Below, piece by piece: positions 33,830 to 46,236 of a stretch of DNA of 64,000 nucleotides. Position 1 is the stretch's first letter, and each line of letters opens with the position of its first letter. The translations under genes were made by a program, and so were the position numbers. The DNA comes from Ianthella basta (lineage: Eukaryota > Porifera > Demospongiae > Verongiida > Ianthellidae): the NCBI GenBank assembly GCA_964019415.1, contig OZ025869.1, forward strand, positions 545,501 to 609,500, in the 5' to 3' direction. Under the pieces are notes generated by a model. It did no database searches, was not told the DNA's origin, and worked only from the letters and a program-made list of their open reading frames with translations.

Positions 33830-34361
33830 CCCCTAGTTATCACCTTCCTGTCTTCTGAGGCCTAAGTCTGCAGTCAGTATACCCACATGCATAATGCTGA
33901 CTCAGCATTGCACTCATATATACTCTACAGCACATATCACTCAGCACATATGACTCGACATTTGTTAATCTTGTAGAGGCTCTTTGCCACATCGTGTAAC
34001 TTCAAGAGGGAGGATAGAGTCACGTAGCCTTTAAAGTAATCAACAGAACATTTTGGCCAGAGGAATTTCTTTGCACTTGGTTTGGTCTAACTCTGAAGAA
34101 GACCAACTCAGTGTAGGTGCAAGTCATAACTGATGATCGCTATTTCTCTTGTAGTATTATGCACCTTTGGGAATTATGTAGAACTCAAACAACCTCCTTT
34201 AGTATCAACTCAACATCAATATTCAGAACATGAAACCAGACCACAACAAAGAACATTGGTATAGATGTAACTAAAGAGTTTACTTGACTATATAAGATAG
34301 AAAGTGCTTCGTTTAATTAACTAATGACAATCACTACACTCTAATATTGTGTGACTGTGAT

Positions 34362-34366
<5 letters not shown>
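33830..34366. repeat. Upstream flank of copy B, paralogue of 200-1080
   Basis: Matches 200-600 and 950-1080 without the 350-bp middle piece found there. No gene seen. Confidence 0.6.

Positions 34367-34450
<84 letters not shown>
34367..34450. repeat. (GT)n microsatellite
   Basis: About 40 GT units, continuing as an interrupted tract to about 34525. Confidence 0.97.
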
Positions 34451-34455
<5 letters not shown>

Positions 34456-34529
34456 GCATGCATGCGTGTGTGTGTGTGTGTGTGTTCGGGTGTATGTGTG
34501 TGTACGTGGGTGTGTGTGCTGGTGTATTG

Positions 34530-34790
34530 TACCATCATGGAGGTTGTCACATCTGTTTACATAGTGACATGTACAGTATGTTATAGTTCATCACTCTACA
34601 TGTGTACATGATGTGTGTGCTTGTATGTGTACATGTATTGTGTGTTACCCTCTAGCTCTCTTCAGATTCAAGAGGGACTATGCCCAACAGCACATCCCGA
34701 CCCCTCTCTCATCATACTCAAGGCATACAGGAAAGGGAGGGGCAGGAGGAGGGGACAGGGAGGACCATTTCAGCAAGCAAGGACAAATCA
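34530..34790 (+). pseudogene. DNAH1-like exon 5 fragment
   Basis: After a CTTCAG acceptor, exon 5 (34666-34781) reads FKRDYAQQHIP, then diverges through internal deletions. The donor after AGCAAG is GGAC rather than GGTA, so it is lost. The upstream 34530-34650 corresponds to the intron before exon 4, but exon 4 itself is deleted. Confidence 0.6.
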
Positions 34791-34825
34791 TCAATCATAT
34801 GAGCAATTGTATATATTGAGATAAA

Positions 34826-35328
34826 GCGTAAGCTGTCATTCTCCTGCTGTCAATGTATCTAACAAGCTTTCCTATTACCAATCCTAGCAGCAGTAGTGTG
34901 GCAAAGTTATACTTGCACATCACATTCCAAGGTACACTTCCTCCTTAATGTCTCCTTCCTGTCTTCCTGCCTGAGACCTCAGTTACCGTAGAGACTATAC
35001 CCAACTTATCCTCCCTGCACTCCACCCATCCAAGGAGTGGACCCCTCACTGTCTCCCACCATACAAGTACACATGTAGAGTACCAACTGTACTACTAGCT
35101 ACCATGTATGTGGGGTGTGGGCACAAGGGCAGTAGTTTACTTAATGGACAGTTGAGTTGAGGCAGGAAGGAGATAGTGAGGAGGGAGGTGATAGGAATGT
35201 GATGCACGTATGATATGCTAAGTGAAGTCAGAGGTTGAGTTGGTATATAAGCACTCGCAGTTTGCGGCACTGCTGTACTGGGATTGGTGAGAGGTGAAGA
35301 TTGTGAAAAGTACTTTGATCGTTCAAGA
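34826..35328. promoter_or_regulatory. Divergent collagen promoter region beside pseudogene F
   Basis: 34830-34930 is a relic of the D/G-type minus-strand promoter and leader, with its collagen exons gone. 35010-35251 is the E/F-type promoter, with TATATAAG at 35244-35251. The layout equals 18360-18778. Confidence 0.55.
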
Positions 35329-36175
35329 ATGAGCATTTTCAGTGTCATCCATTTGCCTGTTTGGCACCATCCTTCTCCTCCTCCACTTTGGAGCGGAAAC
35401 AGATAGCAGCTCTACTTGCTCCCTCCCTGGACTGCCTGGAAGGGATGGGTTGCTAGGGCAACCAGGGAGGGATGGTCGTGATGGCTTGTCTGGACCAGTG
35501 GCTCCTCCAAGAGGTAAAGTAGAGTCTGTCTCCTGACCATTGCTTGCCAGTATGACAAAGCTGCTGCACATAGAGTCATGGCATAGACATGTATTGAATG
35601 ATAACTACGTACCAACTGTTGTAACACGTGGAGTTGATGGGAGCAGTAGCATAGCTGGATCACCTGGTGATTAGGGTCCTCCTGGGTCTCCTGGTGAACC
35701 AGTCATCTTAGCAGAAATGATGGATGTTGGCTGAGGTCAGACACAAGCGTTGGAGGGTGCACCCAAACAGCGCTGGACATAAGCTCATTTATGGTGGCCT
35801 TAGTGCAGGAGGAGATGTTTGACAAGCTAGTGGAGTGCTAACTAATTGTACATTGCAAATGGAGCCGAAGGCAAGTGAATTGTGCAGTACTGAATATCAG
35901 TCAGTAATAATTAGAGAAGCACTGAGTGATTTCATCAACCACAATGATCCCTGTGCTGTGTCTAAAGTGTTCTTTGAGATTCATTCCAAGCTGATCATGA
36001 CCCCAGGAAGATGCACCTGCTCCGGTGCATTGACAATTGAGTACAGTGGGTGGCTAGTAAGAGAAGACTGCACTCTCACTAATCTGTGCACATCTGCCTG
36101 GACAAGGCTTCTGAAACAGTGCCTGGAGTTCAAGTGTTCCTCTGTGCACACAGCTGGTGAGTACATGACTCCTAC
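35329..36175 (+). pseudogene. C4-like collagen pseudogene F
   Basis: The start at 35329 lies 78 bp after the TATA box. The first codons are out of frame with the rest: a frame entering at 35342 gives LFGTILLLLHFGAE, then nine Gly-X-Y-like triplets (GLPGRDGLLGQPGRDGRDG), with one glycine interruption at the end (VAPPRG). Exon 2 decays around the WG motif, but 35880-36130 stays open and reads SDFINHNDPCAV, SKLIMTPGRCTC, IEYSGWLV and KQCLE. The CVVCTK end is replaced by module M. F is less damaged than E but lacks a continuous reading frame. Confidence 0.65.
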
Positions 36176-36960
36176 TGTGCAGCTGCAGTCTACAGAGCAT
36201 TCCTCCCCCACTAGCTACAGCTGTAGAGGTACAACACAACATTCCCAATAACAGTGTAGTCATGTTAACTGGTGCCTGCCCCCTGTTGTAGTAAGGTAAA
36301 TAGTCACGACTACTACAACATTCCTTGTCAGTGTGACGTAGCCAGAGCTGGCTATATGACCGTAATACCCCACACACTGTACAACACATCTGACACTAAT
36401 AGGATTCCCCACACACTGTCATGTAGTGTGGTGGAGAGAATCACTCAACACACAAAGTGCAGCCATGAATTTGCCTTCAACGCATCACTCAGGGCAATAT
36501 AGCCCACGAATTGAGCAAACAGTGGCTAAACATTCATGAGCATACGTCCATATGTATACACGTGTACAGTGTGTACTGTATACACTAACACATGCAGCTA
36601 CACCACTTGAACTAGCACTGATACATACACTGTTATGCATCCACATGTGTCCACAATAATGTGCACCACAGGTACAATATACACATGGACATGTAATGTC
36701 ATGCACATTCACGCTCTGGCACTTTGTTTTCAGTGCACCTTGCTCCATGTTAGTGTGTGGGGCAGGAACTCAGCCAATTAAAGGTGTTGGTCCTTTACTT
36801 CAGCAACCAGTCCAATTAATGGTGAATTAGCTCACACAATAGTGTCCTTGCTTAGGTTCAAGGCTTGTCCATAGCATTCACAGGTCCAGTGGGTGTGGTG
36901 TATGTGGGATGGTTATTGCATGGTGGCAGGAGGTAAAGACATGGGGTATAAGTGGAGATT
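36176..36960 (+). repeat. Module M, copy 3, with a Cys-rich open frame
   Basis: The frame 36272-36502 (76 residues) reads CCSKVNSHDYYNIPCQCDV and ends FAFNASLRAI. It looks exon-like and is matched, with damage, at 20135-20300. It may be a further exon of an E/F-type gene or a separate gene. No family recognised. Confidence 0.4.
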
Positions 36961-36990
36961 GATAGTCCAACTTCACTTGTGACAAGAATT

Positions 36991-37118
<128 letters not shown>

Positions 37119-38959
37119 AGCATGAACAAGTGCAAATTACATACACTGTTATAGTCTCAGGTATACAAACCATTGTGCACATGTATAGCTATACAGTAGG
37201 CACAATGTACATAGACACACGCCATCATACGTATGCACACATCTTGTTAGGTACATATTCCCTCCATATGGAGCAGGGAAGGAATTTGGCCAATTTATGG
37301 TGTAGGTCTGTTACTAGTCCAGTTTAGTAGCTAGGCACCCACTGCTCCAGTCTACCGACCCACAGCTGGTCAGTGCTGAGTACGTGACTCCTACTGCATG
37401 TGCAGCTGTAGTCTACAAAGCATTCCTCCCCCACTAGCTACAGCTGTAGAGGTACATCACAACATTCCCAATAACAGTGTAGTCATGTTAACTGGTGCCT
37501 GCCCCCTGTTGTAGTAAGGTAAATGGTCACCAGAGCAACAACATTCCTTGTCAGTGTCACGTAACCAGCCACACAGTACACATGTAGTGTATAGAGCACC
37601 ACTGGACACACACAGCACATCATTCAGGACAACATGACTCATGAATTCATCAAACAGCAACCAAACAGTAATGAGCATGCACACATGCACACATTATAGA
37701 TACATATATATTGTCATAGAGCTGGATTTGTCTGTTTGCAAGCTCCTTCTACTATCATGTTGACAATAGTCAGTTGTTCTGCCACTGCATGACCACATGA
37801 TTGTGTCTCAGGACATGCACCATGTGTCCACTGAGTCTTAGGACATGTACACCGGTGGAGACTATGCCTCTATCACAATTGCTGTTGTCCTTATAGCTGG
37901 CTAGCTCAACTTATTATATTAGTATATTATTCTATTTTTCAGGTACCATTTGTGTCACTGTTTGCTGCCCAAGCAGATATTTCACAATTACTTCCCTTTG
38001 TATTGTTCATATTTCTACGTACCCCTGCATACACTCTGCTTGCTGGGCTCCATGCTGCTGTACAGTGTACATAGCTACTGGCATCTCAGGTATCAATGCA
38101 TGCTATGCCAGAGAGCAGCCGATGTCAATGCACACGTGTACAAGATGCCAGCATGCAACATGCTGCCATATACACTGGCATGTGTCAAGCTGGCCAGTGA
38201 TATGAATTAAGGTGATGAGCCACAGGGAAGTCCACCAAAGGCAGGCTTCCCTGTAGTGTGTGTATGCACACAAGTACGTACACCATGTGAACAAGTATAC
38301 ACATGCATACACAGTGTACTGTTATGCTTGTACATGTAGTACTATACTTAGGGTTAACACTACAGATACAATATGCACATGGACGTGTTCTATGTGTACA
38401 TGTCCATGTGCATCCACACTGCTGCACAGTAGTTGGTTGTGCTCCTTGCCCATGTTCGGACGCAGGACAGGAACTCATCCAATTAGGTTTAAGTCAATTA
38501 GTAACCCAATTTAGTAGCTAGGCACCCACTGCTGCAGTCTACCCACCCACAGCTGGTCAGTGCTGAGTATGTGACTCCTACTGTGCAGCTGTAGTCTACA
38601 GAACCTCACCTAGCTACAGCTGTAGAGGTACAACACAACATTCCCAATAACAGTGTAGTCATGTTAACTGGTGACTGCCCCCTGTTGTAGTAAGGTTAAC
38701 TATCACCAGAGCAACAACATTCTTCCAACCTTCACTCACTTCACTAATAACAGGAGACACATGCGTCACGTAACCAGCCACACAGTACACATGTAGTGTA
38801 TAGAGCACCACTGGACACACACAGCACATCATTCAGGACAACATGACTCATGAATTCATCAAACAGCAACCAAACAGTAATGAGCATACACACATGCACA
38901 CATTATAGGTACATATATATTGTCATAGAGCTAGATTTGTCTGTTTGCAAACTCCTCCT

Positions 38960-39080
38960 ACTGCTTGAATACAATCAACTTGAACAGCAGAACTATTACG
39001 GAGTGTTGCATTGGGATGGCCATAGAGGGTAGATTGATGATGATTTGCTGTTCCCGAGAAGGCTGCCACGCATACTATGG
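38960..39080 (+). pseudogene. Coding-like fragment, paralogue at 40.83-40.95 kb
   Basis: A frame reads LHWDGHRG, then DDDLLFPRRLP. The copy at 40830-40945 reads LHWNAHRGLADDDLLYPRSPPY in the same frame, so the reading is shared. It could derive from a host gene or a transposon; no family was recognised. Confidence 0.35.
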
Positions 39081-40829
39081 GGGTTAATATATATATAATA
39101 CATAAACTGCGGTAGTATACAGTAAGTGTTCGATAAAACAACTGTTCAGTAGTATAGTATTGTCAATCATATACACTGAAGTAGTAGTAGCATATAATTA
39201 TATTCGGATTTTGATTCTGAGATGGCCATGAGTAGGAAATCAGCGGTTGACAGAAATCTCCGATAGCGACTCCCTCTCAAGCACATGATCGAGGATCGAA
39301 TCAATGAAAAGTTCTATTGGCTTCTCAGCCATCTGATGCATAGCGACGCATACTATACTATCTCTAAGGGAGAAGACACTGTTTTTGGTATGTCTACGGA
39401 CAGCATTATGCAAAGTTCTGGTTCCTTACTTTCACAAAAGGGGTGTCACGCCAAAGAGAAGGTGTTTGCACTCTTTCCTACAACAATGTTGCTGCTATAA
39501 TGCTATCCATGGTGCCATGCTGAAGTAAATCAGATACCAAATAACACCAGAAAGCAACAACATGGATATTTATACGTACGTAGATTTCCAATTGTGTGTG
39601 CTCTCTAGCTAGCTATAGCTAACACTTATAGTACATATACACTATCATATTTACAATAGTCATTTGTTCTGCCACAGCATGTTCATGTGTCCACTGAGTC
39701 TCAGGACATGTACACGGGTGGAGACCATGCCTCAATCACAATTGCTGTTGTCCTTATAACTATAGCTAGCTCAACTATATTATATTGTTATATAATTCTA
39801 TTTTTGAGGTACCTTTTGTGCCACGATTGGTGTGTTGCCCAAGCACATTTCACAATCACTTCCCTTTGTATTGTTCATATTTCTACGTACCCCAGCATAC
39901 ACTCTGCTTGCTGGGCTGCTGTACAGTGTACATAGCTACTGGCATCTCAGGTATCATGTATCATACAGTGCATGCTATGCCAGAGAGCAGCCGATGTCAA
40001 TGCACACGTGTACAAGATGCCAGCATGCATTATGCTGCCATGTACACTGGCATGTGTCAAGCTGGCCAGTGATATGAATTAAGGTGCACGTGATGAGCAA
40101 CAGGAAAGTCCACCAAAGGCAGGCTTCCCTGTAGTGTGTGTATGCACGAACACGCACAAGTACGTACACCATGTGAACAAGTATACACATGCATGCACTG
40201 TGTACTGTTATGCTTGTACATGTAGTACTACTTAGGGTTAACGCTACAGATACAATATGCACATGGACGTGTTCTATATGTACACGTCCATGTGCATCCA
40301 CACTGCTGCACAGTAGTTGGTTGTGCTCCTTGCCCATGTTCAGACGCAGGACAGGAACTCATCCAATTAGGTTTAAGTCAATTAGTAACCCAATTTAGTA
40401 GCTAGGCACCCACTGCTGCAGTCTACCCACCCACAGCTGGTCAGTGCTGAGTATGTGACTCCTACTGTGCAGCTGTAGTCTACAGAACCTCACCTAGCTA
40501 CAGCTGTAGAGGTACAACACAACATTCCCAATAACAGTGTAGTCAAGGTAACTGTACACCTGCCGTGGTAAGGTAATTTGTCACGACTACTACAACATTC
40601 CTTATGAGTGTCACGTAGCCAACCACACACTGCACAGAACACTATACTGGACACACACAGTACAGACATGAATGTGCATTGTCCAGAGCATCATAACACA
40701 TGAGCTGAGCATACAGTAACCAATCAGTAATGTGCACACACATGCACACAAGCATGTGCTGTATGTATACATTTTCATAGAGCTAGGTTTACGTATCTGT
40801 TCTCGAAATCCTAATACAGCTTGCATACA

Positions 40830-40945
40830 ATGAATACGAAATGCAGGACTTGCTGTTGCTCTACATTGGAATGCCCATAGAGGGTTGGCAGATGATGATT
40901 TACTGTACCCAAGAAGCCCACCATATGAATTCCTCTAGTTATGAG
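40830..40945 (+). pseudogene. Coding-like fragment, second copy
   Basis: The better-preserved member of the pair: it has no stop between NAGLAVALHWN and PPYEFL, then stops. Nearby 41150-41240 and 39400-39470 also match each other (GAGAAGGCATTC-like words), suggesting a second shared exon. Confidence 0.35.
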
Positions 40946-42035
40946 AGAAGACACCGTGCTTTAATTGGTTTTAATTTGTTTCGCATATTTGAAGTTGTCC
41001 CATTAGCAGCTGAAGGTAGTGATATTTTGCATTAACATTTTTACTCACACGAGTAAAATGTACATGCACGAACCACAAGCACACTAGTAGTACAATTTGC
41101 TGAACTCATATCTTTAGAATCAGTACAGTAGTATGTTTATGGACTGTTTATGAGAAATTCTGGTTTGCTTACTTTTAGAAAGGTGTGCCATGCTAAAGAG
41201 AAGGCATTCAGACTCTTCCATTCAAAGTATACCAGCTACCTCATGACACCAGAAACCAGCACCATGGTTAGCTTTTAGGTTTCCTTCTGTGGGCATTCTC
41301 TATAGCTAGCTAGCTATAGTAAATAGCTGTGGTATAATCGTGCTATCATACTCAACAGCTGTTCACCATAGCATGATCACATGATTGTGTCATAGCACAT
41401 GTACATGGGTGGGGACATTCCCTACTTGGTATTGGCCACTTACAGTAGCTAACTAGCTACTGTTAACATAATGTCCATGTAATTCTACGTATTGTATGTA
41501 TTAATTGGTACTGTCTGTGTCATGGTTTGTGTCACCCTGGCATTCTTTCACAAATTCTTCCCTATGTACTGTCCACAATCTACACCAGCATACACTCCCT
41601 GGGATCGATGCAGCTGTATATACACACTAATGTGCACTACAGGTACAGTGTGCACATTGACATGTACATGAATGTATGTCTTGTACATGTGGCACTGTGC
41701 ATAGTTGGTTGTTAGTGCTCCTTACCCTTGTTAGGGCAAGAGACAGGAATTTGGCCAATTATGGTTACATAGGTCTGTTGTAGTCTAATTTAGTAGCTAG
41801 GCACAGGTACAGCTGGTGAGTACATGACTCCTATTGTGCAGCTGCAGTCTACAGAACCTCACCTAGCTACAGCTGTAGAGGTACAACACAACATTCCCAA
41901 TAACAGTGTAGTCATGTTAACTGGTGACTGCACCTGTTGTAGTAAGGTAAACTATCACCAGAACAACAACATTCCTCCATCCCTTACATCAATGATAACA
42001 GGAGTACAACGTAATGTACATTTGAGATGTGTCAT

Positions 42036-42582
42036 CCAACACATGCACTCCAACACATGCACTCCAACACATACACTCCAACACATACACTCCAACACAT
42101 ACACTCCAACACATGCACTCCAACACATGCACTCCAACACATACACTCCAACATATACACTCCAACACATACACTCCAACACATACACTCCAACACACAC
42201 ACTCCAACACATACACTCCAACACATACACTCCAACACATACACTCCAACACATACACTCCAACACACACACTCCAACACACACACTCCAACACATACAC
42301 TCCAACACATACACTCCAACACACGCACGCCAACACATACACTCCAACACATGCACTCCAACACATACACTCCAACACATACACTCCAACACACACACTC
42401 CAACACATACACTCCAACACATGCACTCCAACACATACACTCCAACACATACACTCCAACACACACACTCCAACACATACACTCCAACACATACACTCCA
42501 ACACATACACTCCAACACACGCACTCCAACACATACACTCCAACACACGCACTCCAACACATACACTCCAACACATACACTC
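42036..42582. repeat. 14-bp minisatellite, about 39 units
   Basis: The unit is ACTCCAACACATAC with variants ATGC, ACAC and ACGC at its end. All six frames stay open for about 200 codons because 14 is not a multiple of three and the unit lacks stops. The resulting frames (up to 271 residues) are artefacts. A CACATACACT tail runs to 42633. Confidence 0.95.
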
Positions 42583-42639
42583 ACATACACTCACAGACAC
42601 TCACATACACTCACATACACACTCACATACACACCATAA

Positions 42640-43500
42640 TTAGCACTAATTTGGATTGGTATAAATCTTCAATACACAAGCAAGAAGTACGTAAGAGTTA
42701 GCAAACCAGACTAGGATGTCACGAGCAATATAGGCTGTTCATGTATGTCTTTAGCTGGAATAATGGAGGGGTAGAAACAGGAAGTGCAAACGTAAGTAGT
42801 TACATTTGTGATATATTCTTACGCATGTTTCAGGCATTGCTGTGTTTAGAATGAAAAGTACAAGGCCTTGGTAGAGTGGAATAGCCATCTGTTGTCTGAA
42901 TTGTCCTCCTGAAGGTACATAGTATTGCGGGTGTTAGTGACCGCCACGATTACTTATGCAGCAGCTGTTAGTGATTTCAGCTGCTAGACAATGATTTCTA
43001 AGGCAGATAACAGCTCAATTTGACCTGGACCATGTACACGGTGACCAGCTGCTACAAATGAAGCCATGGCAATGATATTGTCTACAATGAGATGCAGACC
43101 TAATTCCGAAGGGACTATACCATGCAGCAATATATTCCACCTCACACAGTATGTGTATTGTACGTTGTTCCACACACTCTATAAACTGTGGAAATGTTTT
43201 CATGTCTGCCATTTCCAGTGTTCATGTGTACATAACCGCCTCTACAACTGTGAACCAGTACATGTGTGTGTATTTGCATCTCTTCATTGTATAAATGTGA
43301 CCTGTATTCACTAGTACAGTGTATCTCTTACACACAAACACTGTCCTTCACGCATACATGTGGAATCAACCCTTGGGGATGCCTTCATGTCTACCTCCAC
43401 ATGGGTGCACTGAGAGGTTACTTTGTCAAGGGGATGTCAAATGGCACGTCACTGTGTAATGTAACAAACACACATGCAAGTAAGTGATGGATGCGAGATT
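42640..43500. other. No gene recognised
   Basis: Short frames only. A minus-strand frame at 43212-43015 and another at 43175-42984 overlap and have no family. Confidence 0.4.
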
Positions 43501-43503
43501 AAT

Positions 43504-43863
43504 CATGGGTGTAGGAAGACAATTCAGGATGGGGGGCACTTGCATACTAGAGTGGGCCAATGTCTATTCTTGTGAGCTAAACCACCATTTAGATGCCTAC
43601 ATTGTAGGCAACTAATGGTGGTTTGGCTCACGAGACTAGGCAATGTCCAGGCACATATATATCTCCTTTATTGGGAAAGATGAAGGTTAGTTCTTCATTA
43701 AAGTAACATCATTTGCTGAAATATACAATATGCTGACTAAGTATTCAAAACAATGCACTGAATTTTTTTCCAAACAAGTCAATCTTCAAGGGGGGGCACT
43801 CTCAAATCTTTAATTTCAAGGGGAGGCACATGCCCCTGGTGCCCCCTGGTTCCTACGCCTATG
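43504..43863. mobile_element. Inverted-repeat element with a nested palindrome
   Basis: The ends CATGGGTGTAGGA and TCCTACGCCTATG are inverted copies, with G-rich (GGGGGGCAC) and C-rich (GTGCCCCC) inner ends. Inside, 43563-43638 is a smaller palindrome with arms TGTGAGCTAAACCACCATT and AATGGTGGTTTGGCTCACG, probably a second element inserted into the first. The target duplication is unclear. Confidence 0.55.
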
Positions 43864-44620
43864 CTAATGTACACAGTGTGTACAACCAAGCCAATAAAAG
43901 CAATTGATTAGAAAACAATTGATCAAAGACAGTTGGTTTTGTGTGTGTGTGTGTTGTTTAAGTACTTTCACATGCAGTGCTACTGTATATGTCCTCTCTC
44001 CCCCTCTCTCTTCAGGTACAACCTGTATGTGGACTGTATGCCGGTAAAGGGTGTGTCTAATATGGACTGAAGTTCCAACATCACTGATGAGGCTGCACAC
44101 TGACAGATGGGTACTGCTCTTGTCAATGCACTGCATCCATTATGATGGAGAGTAGTGTAAGAACCAATCGACTGTTTTGGATAGCCGCTTAAACAGCTGT
44201 GGCTGACAAAAACCTTCATTGTTGCAATATCTTACTTAGTCCATCCTTATTTACTGTGTGTCACTAAGTGTCATCATGCAACCCCTTTATGATAGCGCCA
44301 ACCCACTTTGTATGTATAGCCATTCAAACAGCTCTTATATCCTCTTCTCACATGCTCTGAAACCAGTTGAACTGGAGTTAATAGGTTAACAAATTCACTG
44401 ACAGGCAGAATTAGCTGACATATTGGGTTCAACTGAGTGGCATGAACCCAGGTTTTAAGCAGTAGAACTGAGTCAATGTGAGAGCTAAGTCGACAAATGC
44501 CACACTCCAACATCAGCTCATTTACAGTAGAAACACCAGGTACATATCAATGTCAAATGTTCTAGTATTTGTAGCTGACATCATTCGATACTAAGAATAG
44601 AACAGGACACTGTAAATGTT
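43864..44620. other. Upstream region of the second collagen/fibrinogen-like gene
   Basis: No gene recognised; a minus-strand frame at 44136-43864 lacks a domain. Confidence 0.4.
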
Positions 44621-44621
44621 C

Positions 44622-44630
44622 TATATAAAT
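44622..44630 (+). promoter_or_regulatory. TATA box of the second collagen/fibrinogen-like gene
   Basis: TATATAAAT lies 43-51 bp before the ATG. The stretch from here to the ATG resembles that of the first gene (CAGCTCCAACAATT versus CAGCTTCAACAATC). Confidence 0.65.
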
Positions 44631-44672
44631 GGTCACCCAGTAGCAGCTCCAACAATTGAACTGTGAGCAACC

Positions 44673-45941
44673 ATGAAGCTACTCGGTGTGCCGGTGTTCA
44701 CATATCTGCTCTTCTCTCTGCCTACTGCCTTTGGGACTCATTCTTCAACTGCCAATGCCACAGGACACTGCAAAGCAGGCCCCTGGGCTCCAACACCAAT
44801 GATAGGACTTCCAGGAAGAAACGGACGAGACGGACCTCGCGGGAGAGACGGTCTCCCTGGCCCACCCGGTCCACGCGGACCCAGTGGAATAGGCCTTGGA
44901 GAAATACGTGAAATTGTGCGCTTGATAGCTGAAGAGGAGGTGGGAAACTTGACGACAATCGTACGTCAAAATCCTGTCAAGGTAGTGGTGAATTGTGCTG
45001 ACAGTTCATTGGGAGCAGTGAACACCCCTACCCAGGCACCCTTCAACCAGACACCATCCACCCCCACTACTGAGCTTCCAGTTGGTGGCATGCTGACTTA
45101 CGAATGTGCCAACACATTTAATCGGAACTGTCCCGGGTTGACTTTCTACAATCCTGCTAACTCATGCCGCGATGTTTACCTCTGCAACCGCCTTCTCCCT
45201 TCTGGCAACTACTGGGTTCGGAGACGCCATGGCAGTTCTGACTTGCTTGCCCAAGTCTATTGCTACATGAGTGAAGACATGTGTGGGATAGCAGGACTGA
45301 TGCGTGTGGGGTACTCGAACATTACCAACACAACCACCACTTGCCCCAACCCTCTGACACTGTACAACGCATCAGGAAAGCTATTGTGTGGGCCAACTAA
45401 CCGTAACAGGTACCTGTGCGATCATCTGACGTTCCACACTTATCACATCCCTTACAATTTTGTGTGCGGAAGGGCAGTCGGTTATGGGTATTATATTAAT
45501 GTTGCTTTCCACTATAGTACCTCAAGTGAATTCAATACAATTAATAGTGCCTATCTCAGTGGGCTCTCCATCACTAACCAGTACAATAGACAACGTTCAC
45601 ATATTTGGAGCTATGCAGCAGGCCAATCTGACTCCGGTACAATCAACTGTCCCTGTGCTCTAAACGCTGGTAGAGCTCCTCCATCATTTGTTGGCCCTGA
45701 CTACTATTGTGAGTCAGGTACTCACACGTCGCCATCCGAGCAATGGTACACCTCCACCCCACTGTGGGACGGCAAAGGTTGTTACAGTGGTAGCAATTGC
45801 TGCAATCCAACTCATGCACCTTGGTTCCGGAAGTTCTTGAAGGTAGAGGCAACTTCTGATATTGAAGTTCGCTGGTGCCATCCGCATGGCAATACAAATG
45901 ACAAAATTGGCATTGAGCTGCTTGAAGTTTACGTGTACTAA
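44673..45941 (+). CDS. Secreted collagen/fibrinogen-like protein, copy 2
   Basis: Single exon, 422 residues, same plan as the copy at 25091: signal peptide (MKLLGVPVFTYLLFSLP), about ten Gly-X-Y triplets (GLPGRNGRDG to GIG), EIREIVRLIAEEE helix, Thr/Pro linker, fibrinogen-like start (SCRDVYLCN, SGNYWVRR, VYCYM) and the conserved Cys-rich end (CGRAVGYG, RSHIWSYAAG, CPCA, YYCESG, LWDGKGCY, CCNPTHAPWF, DIEVRWC, IELLEVYVY). All Cys positions seen in copy 1 appear retained. Differences cluster in the middle, around the GYYINVAFHYSTS loop and the region after SYAAG, as expected where a binding surface diverges. Both genes have the same orientation about 19.6 kb apart. Confidence 0.88.
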   Translation: MKLLGVPVFTYLLFSLPTAFGTHSSTANATGHCKAGPWAPTPMIGLPGRNGRDGPRGRDGLPGPPGPRGPSGIGLGEIREIVRLIAEEEVGNLTTIVRQNPVKVVVNCADSSLGAVNTPTQAPFNQTPSTPTTELPVGGMLTYECANTFNRNCPGLTFYNPANSCRDVYLCNRLLPSGNYWVRRRHGSSDLLAQVYCYMSEDMCGIAGLMRVGYSNITNTTTTCPNPLTLYNASGKLLCGPTNRNRYLCDHLTFHTYHIPYNFVCGRAVGYGYYINVAFHYSTSSEFNTINSAYLSGLSITNQYNRQRSHIWSYAAGQSDSGTINCPCALNAGRAPPSFVGPDYYCESGTHTSPSEQWYTSTPLWDGKGCYSGSNCCNPTHAPWFRKFLKVEATSDIEVRWCHPHGNTNDKIGIELLEVYVY

Positions 45942-46230
45942 CTCTTTAGCTGCTTGGCTTCATACAGCAGTAGTTGTCTATATTGTAGCTTTCTATTTTC
46001 ATGTAATTCTCTGTAGTTGTTAGGGACTCTATAATTTCCTGTAGCAGCAGTTTTCTGTAGCCATTTTGTCAGCAGCTGTAGTTTCTTTGTCTCCGTTTCT
46101 GTAACGGAGTTTATTTACTACAAGTGTTTGTTAATTGTAGTGTTTACATTTGTCATGTAGTTTGAGTGACTCATTGTAGTCTTCTCCGAAGTGGCAAAGC
46201 ATTGGAATATGGTCAGGATGTCAAATGCAG

Positions 46231-46236
46231 AATAAA
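46231..46236 (+). terminator. Possible polyadenylation signal of the 44.7-kb gene
   Basis: AATAAA occurs 290 bp after the stop codon on the coding strand. The distance is plausible for a 3' untranslated region. No equivalent was seen after the first copy. Confidence 0.35.

Larger units (their letters stand above)
37330..42030. repeat. Tandem segmental duplication series around module M
   Basis: Module M recurs at 37330, 38520, 40400 and 41790. 37740-38530 matches 39650-40410 at high identity, including a CAGGGAAG/CTTCCCTG hairpin at 38222 and 40100. 37560-37740 matches 38765-38940. Units differ in length through insertions, for example 39080-39560 and 40950-41300. No intact gene was seen. 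Confidence 0.65.

Noticed and set aside
42036-42582. CRISPR-like array
   Set aside because: Units are contiguous 14-mers without spacers, and the setting is animal DNA.
41824-42701. Long open frames (up to 271 residues) on both strands
   Set aside because: They arise from a 14-bp tandem repeat lacking stops; all six frames are open and the products are simple repeats.
43504-43863. tRNA-derived SINE
   Set aside because: The ends are inverted repeats and no A/B boxes are evident, so an inverted-repeat DNA element fits better.
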